Positions 17,657 through 26,998 are shown, counted from the stretch's first letter. The stretch is DNA of 64,000 bases from DATKPE01 sp033854175 (GCA_033854175.1 JAWOKN010000021.1:1-64000); one strand, 5' to 3'. Notes: generated by a model from the letters alone, not told the origin. A program made the numbers and translations.

Positions 17657-18565
17657 ATGGAATACACCCTGACAATTCCCGCCCCGGAGCATTTCAGTTT
17701 TTGGCGGACTGTGTTCAGCCATGGATGGTGCGCCCTTCCGCCGTTCCGTGTTGATAAGGAACAACAGAACCTTGGCCGCATTCTGACGCTCAGTGGCGGT
17801 GGCATCGTTCACGTGCGGCTCAGGGAATTGCCGTCAGGCGGTGTGCGGGTCACTGCTACTTCACCCGCGGTGCCGGATCCACGGGGGCGGGCCGAAATCC
17901 GCCTGCAACTTCGCTCATGTCTCAGGCTCGATGAGGATTTCGGTGAATTTTACCGCGAGGTGCGCCGGCGGAACGGTTTTCGATGGATCGGACGGATGGC
18001 TGCAGGCCGGATGCTTCGCGCTCCGACAGTCTTCGAGGATGTTCTCAAGATGATCTGCACGACCAATTGCAGCTTTTCGCTGACGAAGGTGATGGTCGCC
18101 AACCTTTGCAGATATTTCGGAACGGCCGCCGGTAATGCCGGTTATGCCTTCCCCTCGCCTGAAGCCATCGCCCGGACGACGGAAAAGTTTTTACGGAAAA
18201 ATGTAAAATCAGGATACCGGTCCCCCTACATTCTGGAATTCTCGCGACGCGTATCCGACGGTCTGCTCGAGCCGGAATCGTGGCGGACGAGTACGTTGCC
18301 AACACCGGAGTTATTTGACCAGGTGAGGTCGATACGGGGTGTGGGCCCGTACGCTGCCGGCAATATTCTCAAGCTTCTCGGGCGATATGATTATCTTGGC
18401 CTCGACAGCTGGTGCAGGGGGAAATTTTTTGAAATCCACAGAAGGGGCCGTAGGGGGAATGACCGCCAGATCGAGAAATTCTATGAACCCTACGGCAAAT
18501 GGAGAGGTCTTTTCTTCTGGCTTGACCTGACAAAACATTGGTACGATCATCAGTTTCCGTTCTGA
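17657..18565 (+). CDS. HhH-GPD DNA glycosylase-like protein
   Basis: 302 residues. The C-terminal half has the helix-hairpin-helix IRGVGPYAAGNILKLLG followed by YLGLDSW, where the Asp matches the catalytic acid of the OGG1/AlkA/EndoIII superfamily. The N-terminal ~110 residues resemble the AlkA/OGG1 TBP-like domain in length and position. No Fe-S cysteine cluster is present. The likely role is excision of damaged bases; the substrate is not predictable from the visible residues. ATG 17657 lies 84 bases after rho, and the PP2C gene starts 19 bases downstream. Confidence 0.8.
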   Translation: MEYTLTIPAPEHFSFWRTVFSHGWCALPPFRVDKEQQNLGRILTLSGGGIVHVRLRELPSGGVRVTATSPAVPDPRGRAEIRLQLRSCLRLDEDFGEFYREVRRRNGFRWIGRMAAGRMLRAPTVFEDVLKMICTTNCSFSLTKVMVANLCRYFGTAAGNAGYAFPSPEAIARTTEKFLRKNVKSGYRSPYILEFSRRVSDGLLEPESWRTSTLPTPELFDQVRSIRGVGPYAAGNILKLLGRYDYLGLDSWCRGKFFEIHRRGRRGNDRQIEKFYEPYGKWRGLFFWLDLTKHWYDHQFPF

Positions 18566-18583
18566 ACATCCAGGAAATTCTTC

Positions 18584-19816
18584 ATGCCCGTTCATAAAAA
18601 GAGAGCGATCGACATCTGGAAGGAGATGAAACCTTCGTCGTTGAGAAGACTGGCGCTGGCGGTCTTCCTGACATTCGGGGCGGTCGGACCGATTACCATA
18701 CTGATGGAATCCTCGCTCCGCCTTGTTCCCTGGACATTTGTGATCGCCCAAACGGCCAGCCTGGGCGGTTTCGCCGCCTCCATTGCATTGTTCGCGAGGA
18801 GACGCTGGTGGATCACCACAGCGATTGTTCTATTCTGGACATTCGTCATCACATTAAACTCCGGTGGTCTGACGCTCACCATTGGTGAAGGCGGCATGAG
18901 AGCCAATCTGGGCACGGGAGTGGGGATACAGGACGAACCAAACACAAAACGTTCGTTGGTTTTCCGGCCGGATCAACTTGATGCGATTTACACCCAGCGC
19001 GGAATACTCGGGTCTCTTTCCATGCTCCTGATCGCCGTCGGTTATATCATGTTCATCCGCGTGGTCCGGAAGGAGGCGGGTGAACGGGCGAGATTTGAAA
19101 CAGAGGTGAACATTGCGCAGGATATACAACATTCCCTCCTCCCGCCGTCAACATTCGCTCTATCGTGGGTTTCCGGTGCCGGGATGACCATACCGACATC
19201 CGAGGTGGGGGGCGACTTTTTCGACATCATCCAACTTCACGATGATCAGCTCGTTCTGGCGGTCGCTGATGTCACCGGTCACGGGGTGGGCGCGGGAATT
19301 CTTTCCGCGATGGCTAAAAGCGCCCTTCATACCGAGGTTGTCCATAATCCCTCTCCGACGTACATCCTTCAAAATCTGAACCGTACGGTCTACGATTTAT
19401 CGAAGGATCAGATGTTTGTGACGTTTGCCTATCTGTTCATTGATCGGCGCTCGCATCAGATGTATTACGCCACCGCGGGGCATCCGGCCGTATTTTTGAA
19501 GCGTTCGACGGCGGACGCAATCGAGTCGCTGCGGACCGCGAATATCGGTCTCGGACTCAAAAGCGAGTTTCCATTTTCTTCGGGGCAGGCAAGTTTTCAA
19601 TCGGGCGATCGCCTCCTGCTCTATACCGACGGCGTCATTGAAGCCATGAACAAGGCGGGGGATCAATTCGGCGCACAGCGTTTAATGACGTGCCTGAGCG
19701 GTTCAGAGGACTCCCCGCTGGCGATTTGCCGCGATATCCAGAATAGTGTAAAGGAGTTTACGGGTAGCGATGCATTCCAGGATGATATCACGCTTCTTGC
19801 GGGAGTCTTTTCCTGA
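18584..19816 (+). CDS. Membrane PP2C (SpoIIE/RsbU-type) phosphatase
   Basis: 410 residues. About 22-190 contains four hydrophobic stretches (for example LALAVFLTFGAVGPITILM and WWITTAIVLFWTFVITL). A short linker (EAGERARFETEVNIAQDIQHSLLP in two segments) leads to the phosphatase. Metal-binding positions appear in SEVGGDFFDI, ADVTGHGVGAG, LLYTDGVIEA and QDDITLL. RsbU-like phosphatases usually remove phosphate from STAS anti-anti-sigma proteins; no STAS or anti-sigma gene is in this window. The small unknown gene starts 11 bases downstream, so it may be part of the same transcript as the phospholipid enzymes. Confidence 0.92.
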   Translation: MPVHKKRAIDIWKEMKPSSLRRLALAVFLTFGAVGPITILMESSLRLVPWTFVIAQTASLGGFAASIALFARRRWWITTAIVLFWTFVITLNSGGLTLTIGEGGMRANLGTGVGIQDEPNTKRSLVFRPDQLDAIYTQRGILGSLSMLLIAVGYIMFIRVVRKEAGERARFETEVNIAQDIQHSLLPPSTFALSWVSGAGMTIPTSEVGGDFFDIIQLHDDQLVLAVADVTGHGVGAGILSAMAKSALHTEVVHNPSPTYILQNLNRTVYDLSKDQMFVTFAYLFIDRRSHQMYYATAGHPAVFLKRSTADAIESLRTANIGLGLKSEFPFSSGQASFQSGDRLLLYTDGVIEAMNKAGDQFGAQRLMTCLSGSEDSPLAICRDIQNSVKEFTGSDAFQDDITLLAGVFS

Positions 19817-19827
19817 CAGGGGATTCC

Positions 19828-20184
19828 ATGACCGACACTGAGTATCGCCAGAGGATGGAGAAGGAGCTGACGGCAGCGTACGATTTTTCGCGGTCCGGCC
19901 AGGAGGGAAAAGCCCGTGTCTGTGGCCGGCGCGCGGCAGCGGAAGCGATCGGCTGGTATCTGGAAAGGCATCCCGGTACGGGCTGGGGGGGTGATGTGAT
20001 GAGCAGGTTGTTCCGGCTTGCGGGCGATCCGGAATTCCCCGAGGAAATCCGGTCGGCAGCCGAACGGCTATCATCCCGAATTACTGCAAAATTTTCTTAC
20101 CCGTCGCCATTCAATCCCGTGGAAGATGCGAAACTTATCACGGAGTACTTCCGGAGGATTCTCGAGGGTGGCACTGCTCGCTGA
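19828..20184 (+). CDS. Small helical protein of unknown function
   Basis: 118 residues, not recognised. It is soluble and predicted largely helical, with an Arg/Ala-rich ARVCGRRAAAEAIGWYL segment at about 31-47 and the loop YPSPFNPVEDAKLITEYF near the C-terminus. It begins behind an AGGGGA site (19817-19822), 11 bases after the phosphatase gene. Its 3' end overlaps the preferred start of the first CDP-alcohol phosphotransferase by 17 bases, suggesting coupled expression. No catalytic motif is visible. The overall pattern is reminiscent of small HEPN-like helical bundles, but this is a guess. Confidence 0.65.
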   Translation: MTDTEYRQRMEKELTAAYDFSRSGQEGKARVCGRRAAAEAIGWYLERHPGTGWGGDVMSRLFRLAGDPEFPEEIRSAAERLSSRITAKFSYPSPFNPVEDAKLITEYFRRILEGGTAR

Positions 20185-21034
20185 GTACAAAAGGTCCCTT
20201 AAAATGCAGGAGGCCGAGGAGGTGTTCGACCTCCTCATTTATCGTCCCCTCGCCTTTGCATGTGTCCGGGTGCTCGGGAAAACGCCGGTGACACCGAATC
20301 AGGTGACATTGGTGTCGTTATTGTGCGGAGTATTTGCCGCCTGGATGTATGGAGGCGGGAATCCGGGGAATTTTTTTACGGCCGCGATGGTCTACGCCGC
20401 TGCCAATGTCCTTGACTGCGCGGATGGACAGCTTGCCAGACTGAAAAACAACGGGACTTTGCTCGGTCGTGTTTTGGATGGTGCGGCTGATTATGTAGGG
20501 GGTGTTGCGATTTTCCTCGGCCTGGGATACGGCCTCTCAGGGGGGGATCTCGGCACCTGGATTACGGTTCTTCTTGCAGGGATTTGCACGGCAATCCATG
20601 CGATGTTCTTTGATCATTATCAGAGCGAGTTTATTTCGGCGGTCCGGTCGGAACGGAATTTTCTCGAACGGGAAACGGAACAGTTTTCGTCGGAGGTCGG
20701 CCTGTTGAGGGCGCGGGGAGCAAACAGGCTGAGGATTTTTGTCCTCTCCGTTTACATCCGGTATCTGCACCTCCAGCATGTTTCCAGTACAAAAAAGCAC
20801 CGCGATAGAATCGATCCGCAGGTCTACAGGAATGAAAACGTCCGTGTGATCCGTTTCTGGAGTTTTCTGGGTCCAACGACGAACCGGACGGCACTGATTG
20901 TCTCATCTTGCTTCGGAAGACCGGATCTGTACATCTGGGCAGTTCTGATTCTCGGAAACCTGTGGCTGGCAATCTGCTTTTTCCTCCAGCGCAGGGTGCA
21001 CCTGAAACTTGCGGCGTTGTCAAACCTCGTGTGA
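20168..21034 (+). CDS. CDP-alcohol phosphotransferase 1
   Basis: 288 residues from GTG 20168 (ATG 20204 is an alternative). The catalytic signature DG-x2-AR-x8-G-x3-D-x3-D is complete in DGQLARLKNNGTLLGRVLDG plus AAD. TPNQVT just before the second helix is also typical. The enzyme transfers a phosphoalcohol headgroup or lipid between CDP-diacylglycerol and an alcohol; which lipid is not evident. About six membrane helices. The GTG start is preferred because it brings in an AEYKRSLK segment comparable to PRPSLKSIYLQNLK in the next protein. Confidence 0.85.
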   Translation: MALLAEYKRSLKMQEAEEVFDLLIYRPLAFACVRVLGKTPVTPNQVTLVSLLCGVFAAWMYGGGNPGNFFTAAMVYAAANVLDCADGQLARLKNNGTLLGRVLDGAADYVGGVAIFLGLGYGLSGGDLGTWITVLLAGICTAIHAMFFDHYQSEFISAVRSERNFLERETEQFSSEVGLLRARGANRLRIFVLSVYIRYLHLQHVSSTKKHRDRIDPQVYRNENVRVIRFWSFLGPTTNRTALIVSSCFGRPDLYIWAVLILGNLWLAICFFLQRRVHLKLAALSNLV

Positions 21035-21041
21035 GATCCCC

Positions 21042-21920
21042 GTGCCCCGCCCTTCGTTAAAATCCATTTATCTTCAGAATCTGAAATCGGACGCCTTTTA
21101 TGCGGATGAGGTGATCAATATTTACCTGTTAAGGCCGCTGGCTGCCGTCGTTGTCTGGCTGGTCTATCCCACGAAAATTACGCCGAATCAGGTGACACTG
21201 TTTGCCATTCTTCTCGGCTGCATCGGGGCGGGGGTATATCTGTACGGCACCCCGCTTGCCGTTGCAGCGGCGGGGACTCTTGTCGTCCTCAAGGACATAT
21301 TCGATGATGCCGACGGCCAACTCGCCAGGGCGAGGGGGCAATATTCCCGCAGGGGCAGATTTCTCGATTCCATAGGGGACTTTGCCGTTGATGTCGTGGT
21401 TTTCTCGGCGATTACTGCTGTTGTGTGTCGCCACAACCCGTTTTTCCTGACCATTCTCCTCGGGTGCGGTTCGCTGGCCGGGATCACGCTGCGGGTTTCC
21501 TATCATGTTTACTATCAGGTATCATTCCTTCACGGTCAGAACCGGTACCATCTGAACCGCATCGTTGAATCAGTCACCCAAGAGGATCTCCGTGGTGACA
21601 GGGTTGCGCTGCGCCTTCAGCAGGTTTTTAATGTTATCTACACATGGCAGGACAGACTCGTCGCGAAGGTCGACCGGTGGTGCATGCGGGAAAATTTTGA
21701 CGATCTCCACCTCTCCATATGGTATGCTGACCGGTTCGGATTGCGGCTCTCGGGGCTGCTGGGGTTTGGAACGGAACTTTTTATTCTGGGGATCTGTTCC
21801 TGGCTGAACCAGCTTTATCTCTATCTCTGGATCAACCTCGTCTTCATGAATGGACTTCTGCTCACCAGTATCTTCTACAGAAGGTGCATCCTTTCCGCGA
21901 ACATTCCCCGGAAAACATGA
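21042..21920 (+). CDS. CDP-alcohol phosphotransferase 2
   Basis: 292 residues from GTG 21042, 7 bases after the previous stop. It is a paralogue of its neighbour, with TPNQVTLFAIL and a full DG-x2-AR-x8-G-x3-D-x3-D signature (DGQLARARGQYSRRGRFLDS then IGD). About six membrane helices; a hydrophilic stretch near 180-225 separates the core from two C-terminal helices. Two tandem paralogues may act on different alcohols, or in sequence in one unusual phospholipid pathway. It is convergent with the SDR gene. Confidence 0.85.
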   Translation: MPRPSLKSIYLQNLKSDAFYADEVINIYLLRPLAAVVVWLVYPTKITPNQVTLFAILLGCIGAGVYLYGTPLAVAAAGTLVVLKDIFDDADGQLARARGQYSRRGRFLDSIGDFAVDVVVFSAITAVVCRHNPFFLTILLGCGSLAGITLRVSYHVYYQVSFLHGQNRYHLNRIVESVTQEDLRGDRVALRLQQVFNVIYTWQDRLVAKVDRWCMRENFDDLHLSIWYADRFGLRLSGLLGFGTELFILGICSWLNQLYLYLWINLVFMNGLLLTSIFYRRCILSANIPRKT

Positions 21921-22003
21921 ACACGTTCAGGCCACCCCCCCCGAGTGATTGTCGTGCATGATCGGCGCTGGGTTCGCGGGTTTCTCGTGCGGCCGCTCGG
22001 GCA

Positions 22004-22846
22004 CTAGGGGTCAAACGATATCCTCGTGATGACCTCACGCCACGTGCTGATGTCGTTTTCCACCGACGCGATTTTGGACCGGATTTCCTCAAGGACGAAA
22101 TTGCCAAGGGGGAGACGGAGTGGGGGTTGCGGATCCTGCACCGCCGTAAATATGACTTCTGCGGCCTTCCTCGGATCGCCGTCCTGCTTGCCGCTGTTCG
22201 CATGTACGATATCGATGAGTTTCCCCGCGGTTTCCTCGTAGTCTTGAATGACGGTGCGGGCCCTTTTCGACGAGGTCCCGGCAAATTGCGTGCGCAATGG
22301 ACTCGGTTCAACAATGATCACCCGGATATTCAATGGTCGGACCTCCAGCGAGAGTGCTTCGCTGAATCCCTCCATCGCGAATTTGCTGGCGTTGTAGAAG
22401 CCCATGCCCTGGGTCGCGTGAAATCCTCCTCCGGAGGATATCTGCACAATATGACCGGACCGCTGCTTTCTCATGAACGGCAACACGGCTTTGATCATGA
22501 GAAACATTCCGAAAAAATTGGTTTCCATCTGTTCCCGCGCCTCCGCAATATCGACCTCCTCGATTGCCCCGAGGAGTCCGTAGCCGGCGTTATTGACCAG
22601 GACGTCTATTCTGCCGAAGCGTTCAATGGTGGAATTGACACCTTCCCGGATCTCATCCTCCCGGGTGATGTCCATGTTCATCCCGTACGTCCTCCCTTCC
22701 ACCACCTTGTTAAATCGCGAGATCTGTTGTTTCTGCCGCAATGTGCCGATGACGGTGTTGCCTTTTTGTGCAGCATGCACGGCCAGTGCGAAGCCCAGCC
22801 CGCCCGATACCCCTGTTATGAACCAGATTTTGTTCTCTTCTGCCAT
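22004..22846 (-). CDS. Classical short-chain dehydrogenase/reductase
   Basis: 280 residues. Rossmann cofactor motif TGVSGGLG at about 12-19, NNAGYG at about 87-92, catalytic Ser in VQISSGGG and YNASK at about 152-156. An acidic residue or Arg/Lys after strand 2 (LRQKQQ) suggests NADP(H). The C-terminal half is longer than in minimal SDRs. Related proteins are annotated only as oxidoreductases, and no substrate can be given. The next minus-strand gene upstream ends 10 bases before its start. Confidence 0.9.
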   Translation of the reverse strand: MAEENKIWFITGVSGGLGFALAVHAAQKGNTVIGTLRQKQQISRFNKVVEGRTYGMNMDITREDEIREGVNSTIERFGRIDVLVNNAGYGLLGAIEEVDIAEAREQMETNFFGMFLMIKAVLPFMRKQRSGHIVQISSGGGFHATQGMGFYNASKFAMEGFSEALSLEVRPLNIRVIIVEPSPLRTQFAGTSSKRARTVIQDYEETAGKLIDIVHANSGKQDGDPRKAAEVIFTAVQDPQPPLRLPLGNFVLEEIRSKIASVENDISTWREVITRISFDP

Positions 22847-22856
22847 GGCGGCGGTA

Positions 22857-23531
22857 CTAGAGCGGTGGGGAATGAACCTGGGCGGAAACGCTCCGGTGAC
22901 GGTCGATCCAGAATGCCCAGATAACGAACAGCCAGCCCAAATTGCCGACGATTGCTATGGAGGATTCACTCGGGGGTGGCGGTCCCACGATACTCGCCAA
23001 ATAGATCAGGACGAGAAGAATGATCAGGCTCCAGAAACCGTATCTGCCGATGTTGTCCTTGGCTGATGTCGCCCGGAGATAGAGTGCGATTCCCGCAATG
23101 AACAATGCACCCTCGACGATCATCGTTCCGGAAACCGAGTTCCAGAGGCGGAGGCCGAAGGTAAGATTGACCCCGAGACCAAAGGGCAGATCGGGCCGGT
23201 GTGTGATAAAATCGAGGATCCAGTGACTGAACACGACAAGTCCCAGAACGCCGCTGGTTTTCAGGTCCTTCCTGATGGCATAGTACAACCCTCCCATGAC
23301 GACCGACCACGCAATCGCCCCCACGAGACTGTGGGATATGGGATAATCGTAGAAATCGAGAGGTGTGAACGCGGTGTTGCTGGGGTCGATGCGGACATGT
23401 TCAAGTCCCAGGATGAGAAAAAGCGGCCAGAGTAAATCGGCCAGCTGTGCGGCGAGGAATAAGGTCCCGAGCGAAACCTTTGGGGTCAGGTCCTTTGCTC
23501 CCAATGCGACTGCGTAATGTCCTATGAACAT
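22857..23531 (-). CDS. YdjM-like membrane-bound putative metal hydrolase
   Basis: 224 residues with about six membrane segments. Conserved histidines occur in MFIGHYAVALGA at the N-terminus, YPISHSLVGA in the middle, and FSHWILDFITHRPDLP, the layout of the LexA-regulated, metal-dependent hydrolase-like family (DUF457/YdjM). Function in that family is unproven. A weak promoter-like GTTG-N20-TATCATAG lies just upstream. Probably cotranscribed with the SDR gene. Confidence 0.7.
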   Translation of the reverse strand: MFIGHYAVALGAKDLTPKVSLGTLFLAAQLADLLWPLFLILGLEHVRIDPSNTAFTPLDFYDYPISHSLVGAIAWSVVMGGLYYAIRKDLKTSGVLGLVVFSHWILDFITHRPDLPFGLGVNLTFGLRLWNSVSGTMIVEGALFIAGIALYLRATSAKDNIGRYGFWSLIILLVLIYLASIVGPPPPSESSIAIVGNLGWLFVIWAFWIDRHRSVSAQVHSPPL

Positions 23532-23615
23532 AGCCTATGATACGCTAAATGGCGAAATAATTCAACCGTGGGGATCTCCCGCGCTCGCGGAGGGGGGCGG
23601 ATAACAGTTGCGTTG

Positions 23616-24176
23616 TCAGGGATTCCACTGTTGGTTGACCACCGGTTCGCTCTTCGGTGTGATGACATGGATGAACTTGTAGCCGGCGGCCTGGTGGCAC
23701 CCATTGCACGCGGTAAGGGTTTCTGTGTAGTTGCTCATGAATTTTTCCCGATCGTGCAGTGCGATGGATTCATCGAGTTCCGTCAGCTGCGTTTCATCCA
23801 CGCTTTCAAGCACGGAAGATATGTTGACCGTATTTTTGACAAGATGGAGGCCCTTTGCGCCGGCAACGGCTTCACGCAGTTCGTTGAGTTCATACATGGA
23901 AAGGTCCCAGTTTGACGCCTTCTCAGCAAACCAGAGCTTCGATATGTGCAGTTGAATTGCCGACATGTACTCGCCGAGACCCGGCAACTGTTGTTTCAGG
24001 GAGTCGAGCGTTCTTTCTGCCAGGTTGATCGAGTCGCGCATCTGTGCGGCCGATGCATCGGCGTTCCGGCGCTCCTCCGACAGATCATTGTTCATCGTCT
24101 GTACCCTGATGATGAGATAGACAAGGGCAAGAATGATGAGGGCGGTTACAAGGGGCGCGAGAAATTTTCTGTTCAT
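23616..24176 (-). CDS. Membrane-anchored single-heme cytochrome c-like protein
   Basis: 186 residues. One N-terminal membrane helix (FLAPLVTALIILALVYLII) is followed by a coiled-coil-like helical region (about 28-70) and a second helical part. Near the C-terminus TACNGCHQAAGYKFI provides one CxxCH heme-binding site. The topology puts the heme in the periplasm. The helical body with a late CxxCH is like cytochrome c'-type four-helix bundles, but an assignment is not certain. The DoxX gene upstream on the same strand suggests a redox context. Confidence 0.65.
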   Translation of the reverse strand: MNRKFLAPLVTALIILALVYLIIRVQTMNNDLSEERRNADASAAQMRDSINLAERTLDSLKQQLPGLGEYMSAIQLHISKLWFAEKASNWDLSMYELNELREAVAGAKGLHLVKNTVNISSVLESVDETQLTELDESIALHDREKFMSNYTETLTACNGCHQAAGYKFIHVITPKSEPVVNQQWNP

Positions 24177-24226
24177 CAGATGATCCTTTGATTAAGCGTT
24201 GATTGGGATGACGCGGGGACACCCCG

Positions 24227-24685
24227 TCAGCGTGCTCGGTCTGGTTTTTTAACTTGATCGGGTGCACCCGCCCGCAGGTTGTCCAGAGAATATCTTCCGG
24301 GGCCTGAAAGTAGCAAAAAGGCAAGTCCGAGGAGCATGGACCAGTCAACCCTTGCCTCGTGGGCCATTTTCCAGAACCCCTGGTTGATGAGCATCGGAAT
24401 TTTCGTCGTGGAGATTGCCACGAGTATGTCGACAAGGAGTGGTATCGCGGCAAGCCGTGTGAAGAGTCCTGCCAGAATCAGCAGACCGCAGAGGATCTCA
24501 ACGAAACCGACAAAAGGAGCTGAAAACTGCGGCAGGGGTATTCCTATCGTTGTGAATCTCCCGGCACCGAGGGCGTCGGTGTAAAGGAACTTCTGTATCC
24601 CTTCCGACAGGAACACCGACCCCACCAGGATACGGATAAGGACGTGGAAGGGTGCCGGGGGGTGTATGTTTGCGGGAGCCGACAT
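24227..24685 (-). CDS. DoxX family membrane protein
   Basis: 152 residues from ATG 24685, which has a clear AGGAGA site (24691-24696 on the complementary strand). Four membrane helices with the DoxX pattern: ILVGSVFLSEGIQKFLY, GFVEILCGLLILAGLFTRLAAI, LLVDILVAISTT, and WSMLLGLAFLLLSGPGRYSLD. DoxX-type proteins are linked to quinone or thiosulfate redox chemistry in some archaea, but most bacterial members are uncharacterised. A longer frame to 24721 adds residues without support. Confidence 0.82.
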   Translation of the reverse strand: MSAPANIHPPAPFHVLIRILVGSVFLSEGIQKFLYTDALGAGRFTTIGIPLPQFSAPFVGFVEILCGLLILAGLFTRLAAIPLLVDILVAISTTKIPMLINQGFWKMAHEARVDWSMLLGLAFLLLSGPGRYSLDNLRAGAPDQVKKPDRAR

Positions 24686-24778
24686 GGCGTTCTCCTGATA
24701 GTGTGGTGGATATTTCCCCATGATGCCCCAGAACGGATTTCAGGTGGTCAGGAGCATCGTCGCGCGGGCAGGTGTGGC

Positions 24779-25405
24779 TTACGGGTGCACGCGGATCTTT
24801 TGGAAACAACAAAACTGAAAATTTTGAGTCAGTCCCGCCGGCGTGATGTGGTCGGTGGTGAAACTTTGAATCTCGTTATACTCATTGCCCAGGATCAGTT
24901 GAAGGTCTTCGGCATCATATTGCTGGGTCGGAAGTCCGCTGCATCGTTTGGGCCCGTGCAGGGAAAAGGTGCCGATGATGATGTGTCCGTTATCGTTGAG
25001 ACTGTCGCGGACGACGTCGCGGTATGCGGCTATCTGTTCCTCGCTGGTGAGAAAATGAAACATGGCGCGGTCGTGCCAGAGATCATAACCCGAGGGGGGG
25101 TGAAAATCGAGGACATCGTTCACGATCCAGTGAATTTTTTTGGCCGCAGGGCCGAGGCGGTGTTTTCCCCTTTCAATCGCCTTGGCGGCTATGTCGAGTA
25201 CGGTAATATCGGTAAATCCATCCTGGAGCAGGAAGCCCGCAAATGTGCTGTCGCCCCCTCCGATGTCAATGATCCGCGACGACTTGCTCAGATGCAGTTT
25301 GTGGATAATCTCAAGGGAGGTTTTCGGGATTTCCTGCCACCAGCTCATTTCATGCGGCTGCTTTGCCGCATAAATCGCTTCCCAGTGACTTTTGATGTCT
25401 TCCAT
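24779..25405 (-). CDS. Class I SAM-dependent methyltransferase
   Basis: 208 residues. SAM-binding motif I is RIIDIGGGDSTFAGFLL at about 44-60, the acidic end of strand 2 is VLDIAAKAI, and YDLWHDRAMFHFL matches the post-motif region of small thiopurine/tellurite-type methyltransferases. The opening SHWEAIYAAKQPHEMSWWQ is typical of a widespread group with unknown substrates. It starts 24 bases after the end of the GT39-like gene on the same strand. Confidence 0.85.
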   Translation of the reverse strand: MEDIKSHWEAIYAAKQPHEMSWWQEIPKTSLEIIHKLHLSKSSRIIDIGGGDSTFAGFLLQDGFTDITVLDIAAKAIERGKHRLGPAAKKIHWIVNDVLDFHPPSGYDLWHDRAMFHFLTSEEQIAAYRDVVRDSLNDNGHIIIGTFSLHGPKRCSGLPTQQYDAEDLQLILGNEYNEIQSFTTDHITPAGLTQNFQFCCFQKIRVHP

Positions 25406-25429
25406 ACGGTATCCTGAATATACTCTTTT

Positions 25430-26998
25430 TTAATAATAAAACCGTTCTCCCGGCCAGAGTTTCTGAAAGGTCGTATTCATCCCCTTGCAGATGAAAATCT
25501 GACGCCCGATTTCGAACGGCATCGCATAACGTGAATGTGTTGAATCAACATATTCCACATACCGGTACCTGCCCCGGAGGTCACGAAAATTTGCCTCCCG
25601 GTCCGGCGCACCACCCAGAATGACTGCAATGTTCCCCGTGCGCTCCCCCGGTCCCCAGAGCCAGTAGCTGTTGTGAGGACAGAGCGCACCCGGTAAACCG
25701 TATTTTTTCCCGAAGAAGTCTATTGCGCCGGCTTCTCCGTAATTTCTGACATAGAGGACACACTCCGCCTGTTCCTGGGGGGTGAGTCTCCGGTACGCGG
25801 TGTCGAAGATTGCAACCATATCTTCCCATCCAAACTGATCAGCGTAATACTGGGGAAGCTCGTTCAGGCTGCTGTGTTCATCCGCATGGGGGGTCTGGCC
25901 GAGAAATTTCTCATACCGGATGAACGCGTCGACCGGCAGTACCGGAACGGGTAAGGGAAGAACGACAAGTGTCAGAAGCACCAGAAGGCTCGTGTACACA
26001 GGTTGCACCCATGTCCACCGGACACGGTGAAAAAATATTTCAGCCTGGACGGCCCCACCCGCGAGAAAAAGCGGATAGATTACCGATAAATAATACAATT
26101 TCGCGTTGCTGAGGATCATGACGACAAAGACAATGGGGTACACATACCCCAGGGAGCGCAGGTGGCGATCCCGATTGACGAAGAAAAAGTAGATCCCGCC
26201 GATCCAGATCGGAGCGTTGAGAAAGTTCATGGTTTTTATCTGTCCGAACAGAAAATCGACCACGCCGAGGCTCACATTCTTGTACTGACTCGCGTTCCGC
26301 ATGAACTCCAGGGACGGGAATCCGTATGCGATTTGCCAGAGTACGTGCGGAAGAACGATGATCACAGTTGCGAGGATCCCCAGCCAGAACCATCTTGTGG
26401 CGAAGTGTTTTCTTTCCGGTGTGAGAAGGAGGCCTCCAAAGAGCCCGACGCAGAGAAATCCCATCGAATACTTGTTCAGGAGTCCCAATCCGGCCAGAAC
26501 ACCGAACAGGATCCAAAGTTTGGGACGGTTTTCTTTGAGGATCACGATGCTGACATATCCCGCGAGTGTCCAGAATAGGAGGTCAAACGGGTTCATCGTA
26601 AAAAGCGTGCCGTGACCGATCAGGCCGTGTGCAGCGACGGCCGAGAGGGCAGCGAGGCCCTGCGCAAGTCGGCCGCCTCCGAGCCTCCTCGCCATGAGCC
26701 CTGTCAAAAGGACAACGACAGCCACGGCGACTGATGGGAGAAACCGGATGGCCTGGAGGGAATCCCCGAGGAGGTGCCGGACAACCCACAAAATGCCGAT
26801 CGAAAGGGGCGGAAGATCGACATATCCCCAGGAAAGATGATCCGTGCATGCGATATAATAGAGCTCATCCCTGAAATAGCCGTATCGATCGTGGACAATC
26901 ACCAGGAGGGCGAGGAGGAAAATGGCGAGGATGACCGGCAGGGTCATTCCGTGTCTGAGAATCCGGTTATCCGGTAAATGTCTTTTCCCGCTATTCAT
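25430..26998 (-). CDS. GT39-type (ArnT/PMT-like) membrane glycosyltransferase
   Basis: 522 residues from ATG 26998. About 11 membrane helices. The first periplasmic loop contains RDELYYIACTDHLSWGYVDLPPLS, where the Asp-Glu pair is the catalytic signature of the polyprenyl-phosphate-sugar PMT_2 family. A C-terminal soluble domain begins near residue 380. Such enzymes move sugars from lipid carriers to lipid A, proteins or glycans. The start overlaps the end of the helicase C-half gene by 8 bases, so it may be translated by coupling from that operon. Confidence 0.88.
   Translation of the reverse strand: MNSGKRHLPDNRILRHGMTLPVILAIFLLALLVIVHDRYGYFRDELYYIACTDHLSWGYVDLPPLSIGILWVVRHLLGDSLQAIRFLPSVAVAVVVLLTGLMARRLGGGRLAQGLAALSAVAAHGLIGHGTLFTMNPFDLLFWTLAGYVSIVILKENRPKLWILFGVLAGLGLLNKYSMGFLCVGLFGGLLLTPERKHFATRWFWLGILATVIIVLPHVLWQIAYGFPSLEFMRNASQYKNVSLGVVDFLFGQIKTMNFLNAPIWIGGIYFFFVNRDRHLRSLGYVYPIVFVVMILSNAKLYYLSVIYPLFLAGGAVQAEIFFHRVRWTWVQPVYTSLLVLLTLVVLPLPVPVLPVDAFIRYEKFLGQTPHADEHSSLNELPQYYADQFGWEDMVAIFDTAYRRLTPQEQAECVLYVRNYGEAGAIDFFGKKYGLPGALCPHNSYWLWGPGERTGNIAVILGGAPDREANFRDLRGRYRYVEYVDSTHSRYAMPFEIGRQIFICKGMNTTFQKLWPGERFYY

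Noticed and set aside
24200..24230. Hairpin GACGCGGGGACACCCCGTC as terminator of the DoxX gene
   Set aside because: The stem has a bulge and no T-tract follows on the minus strand.
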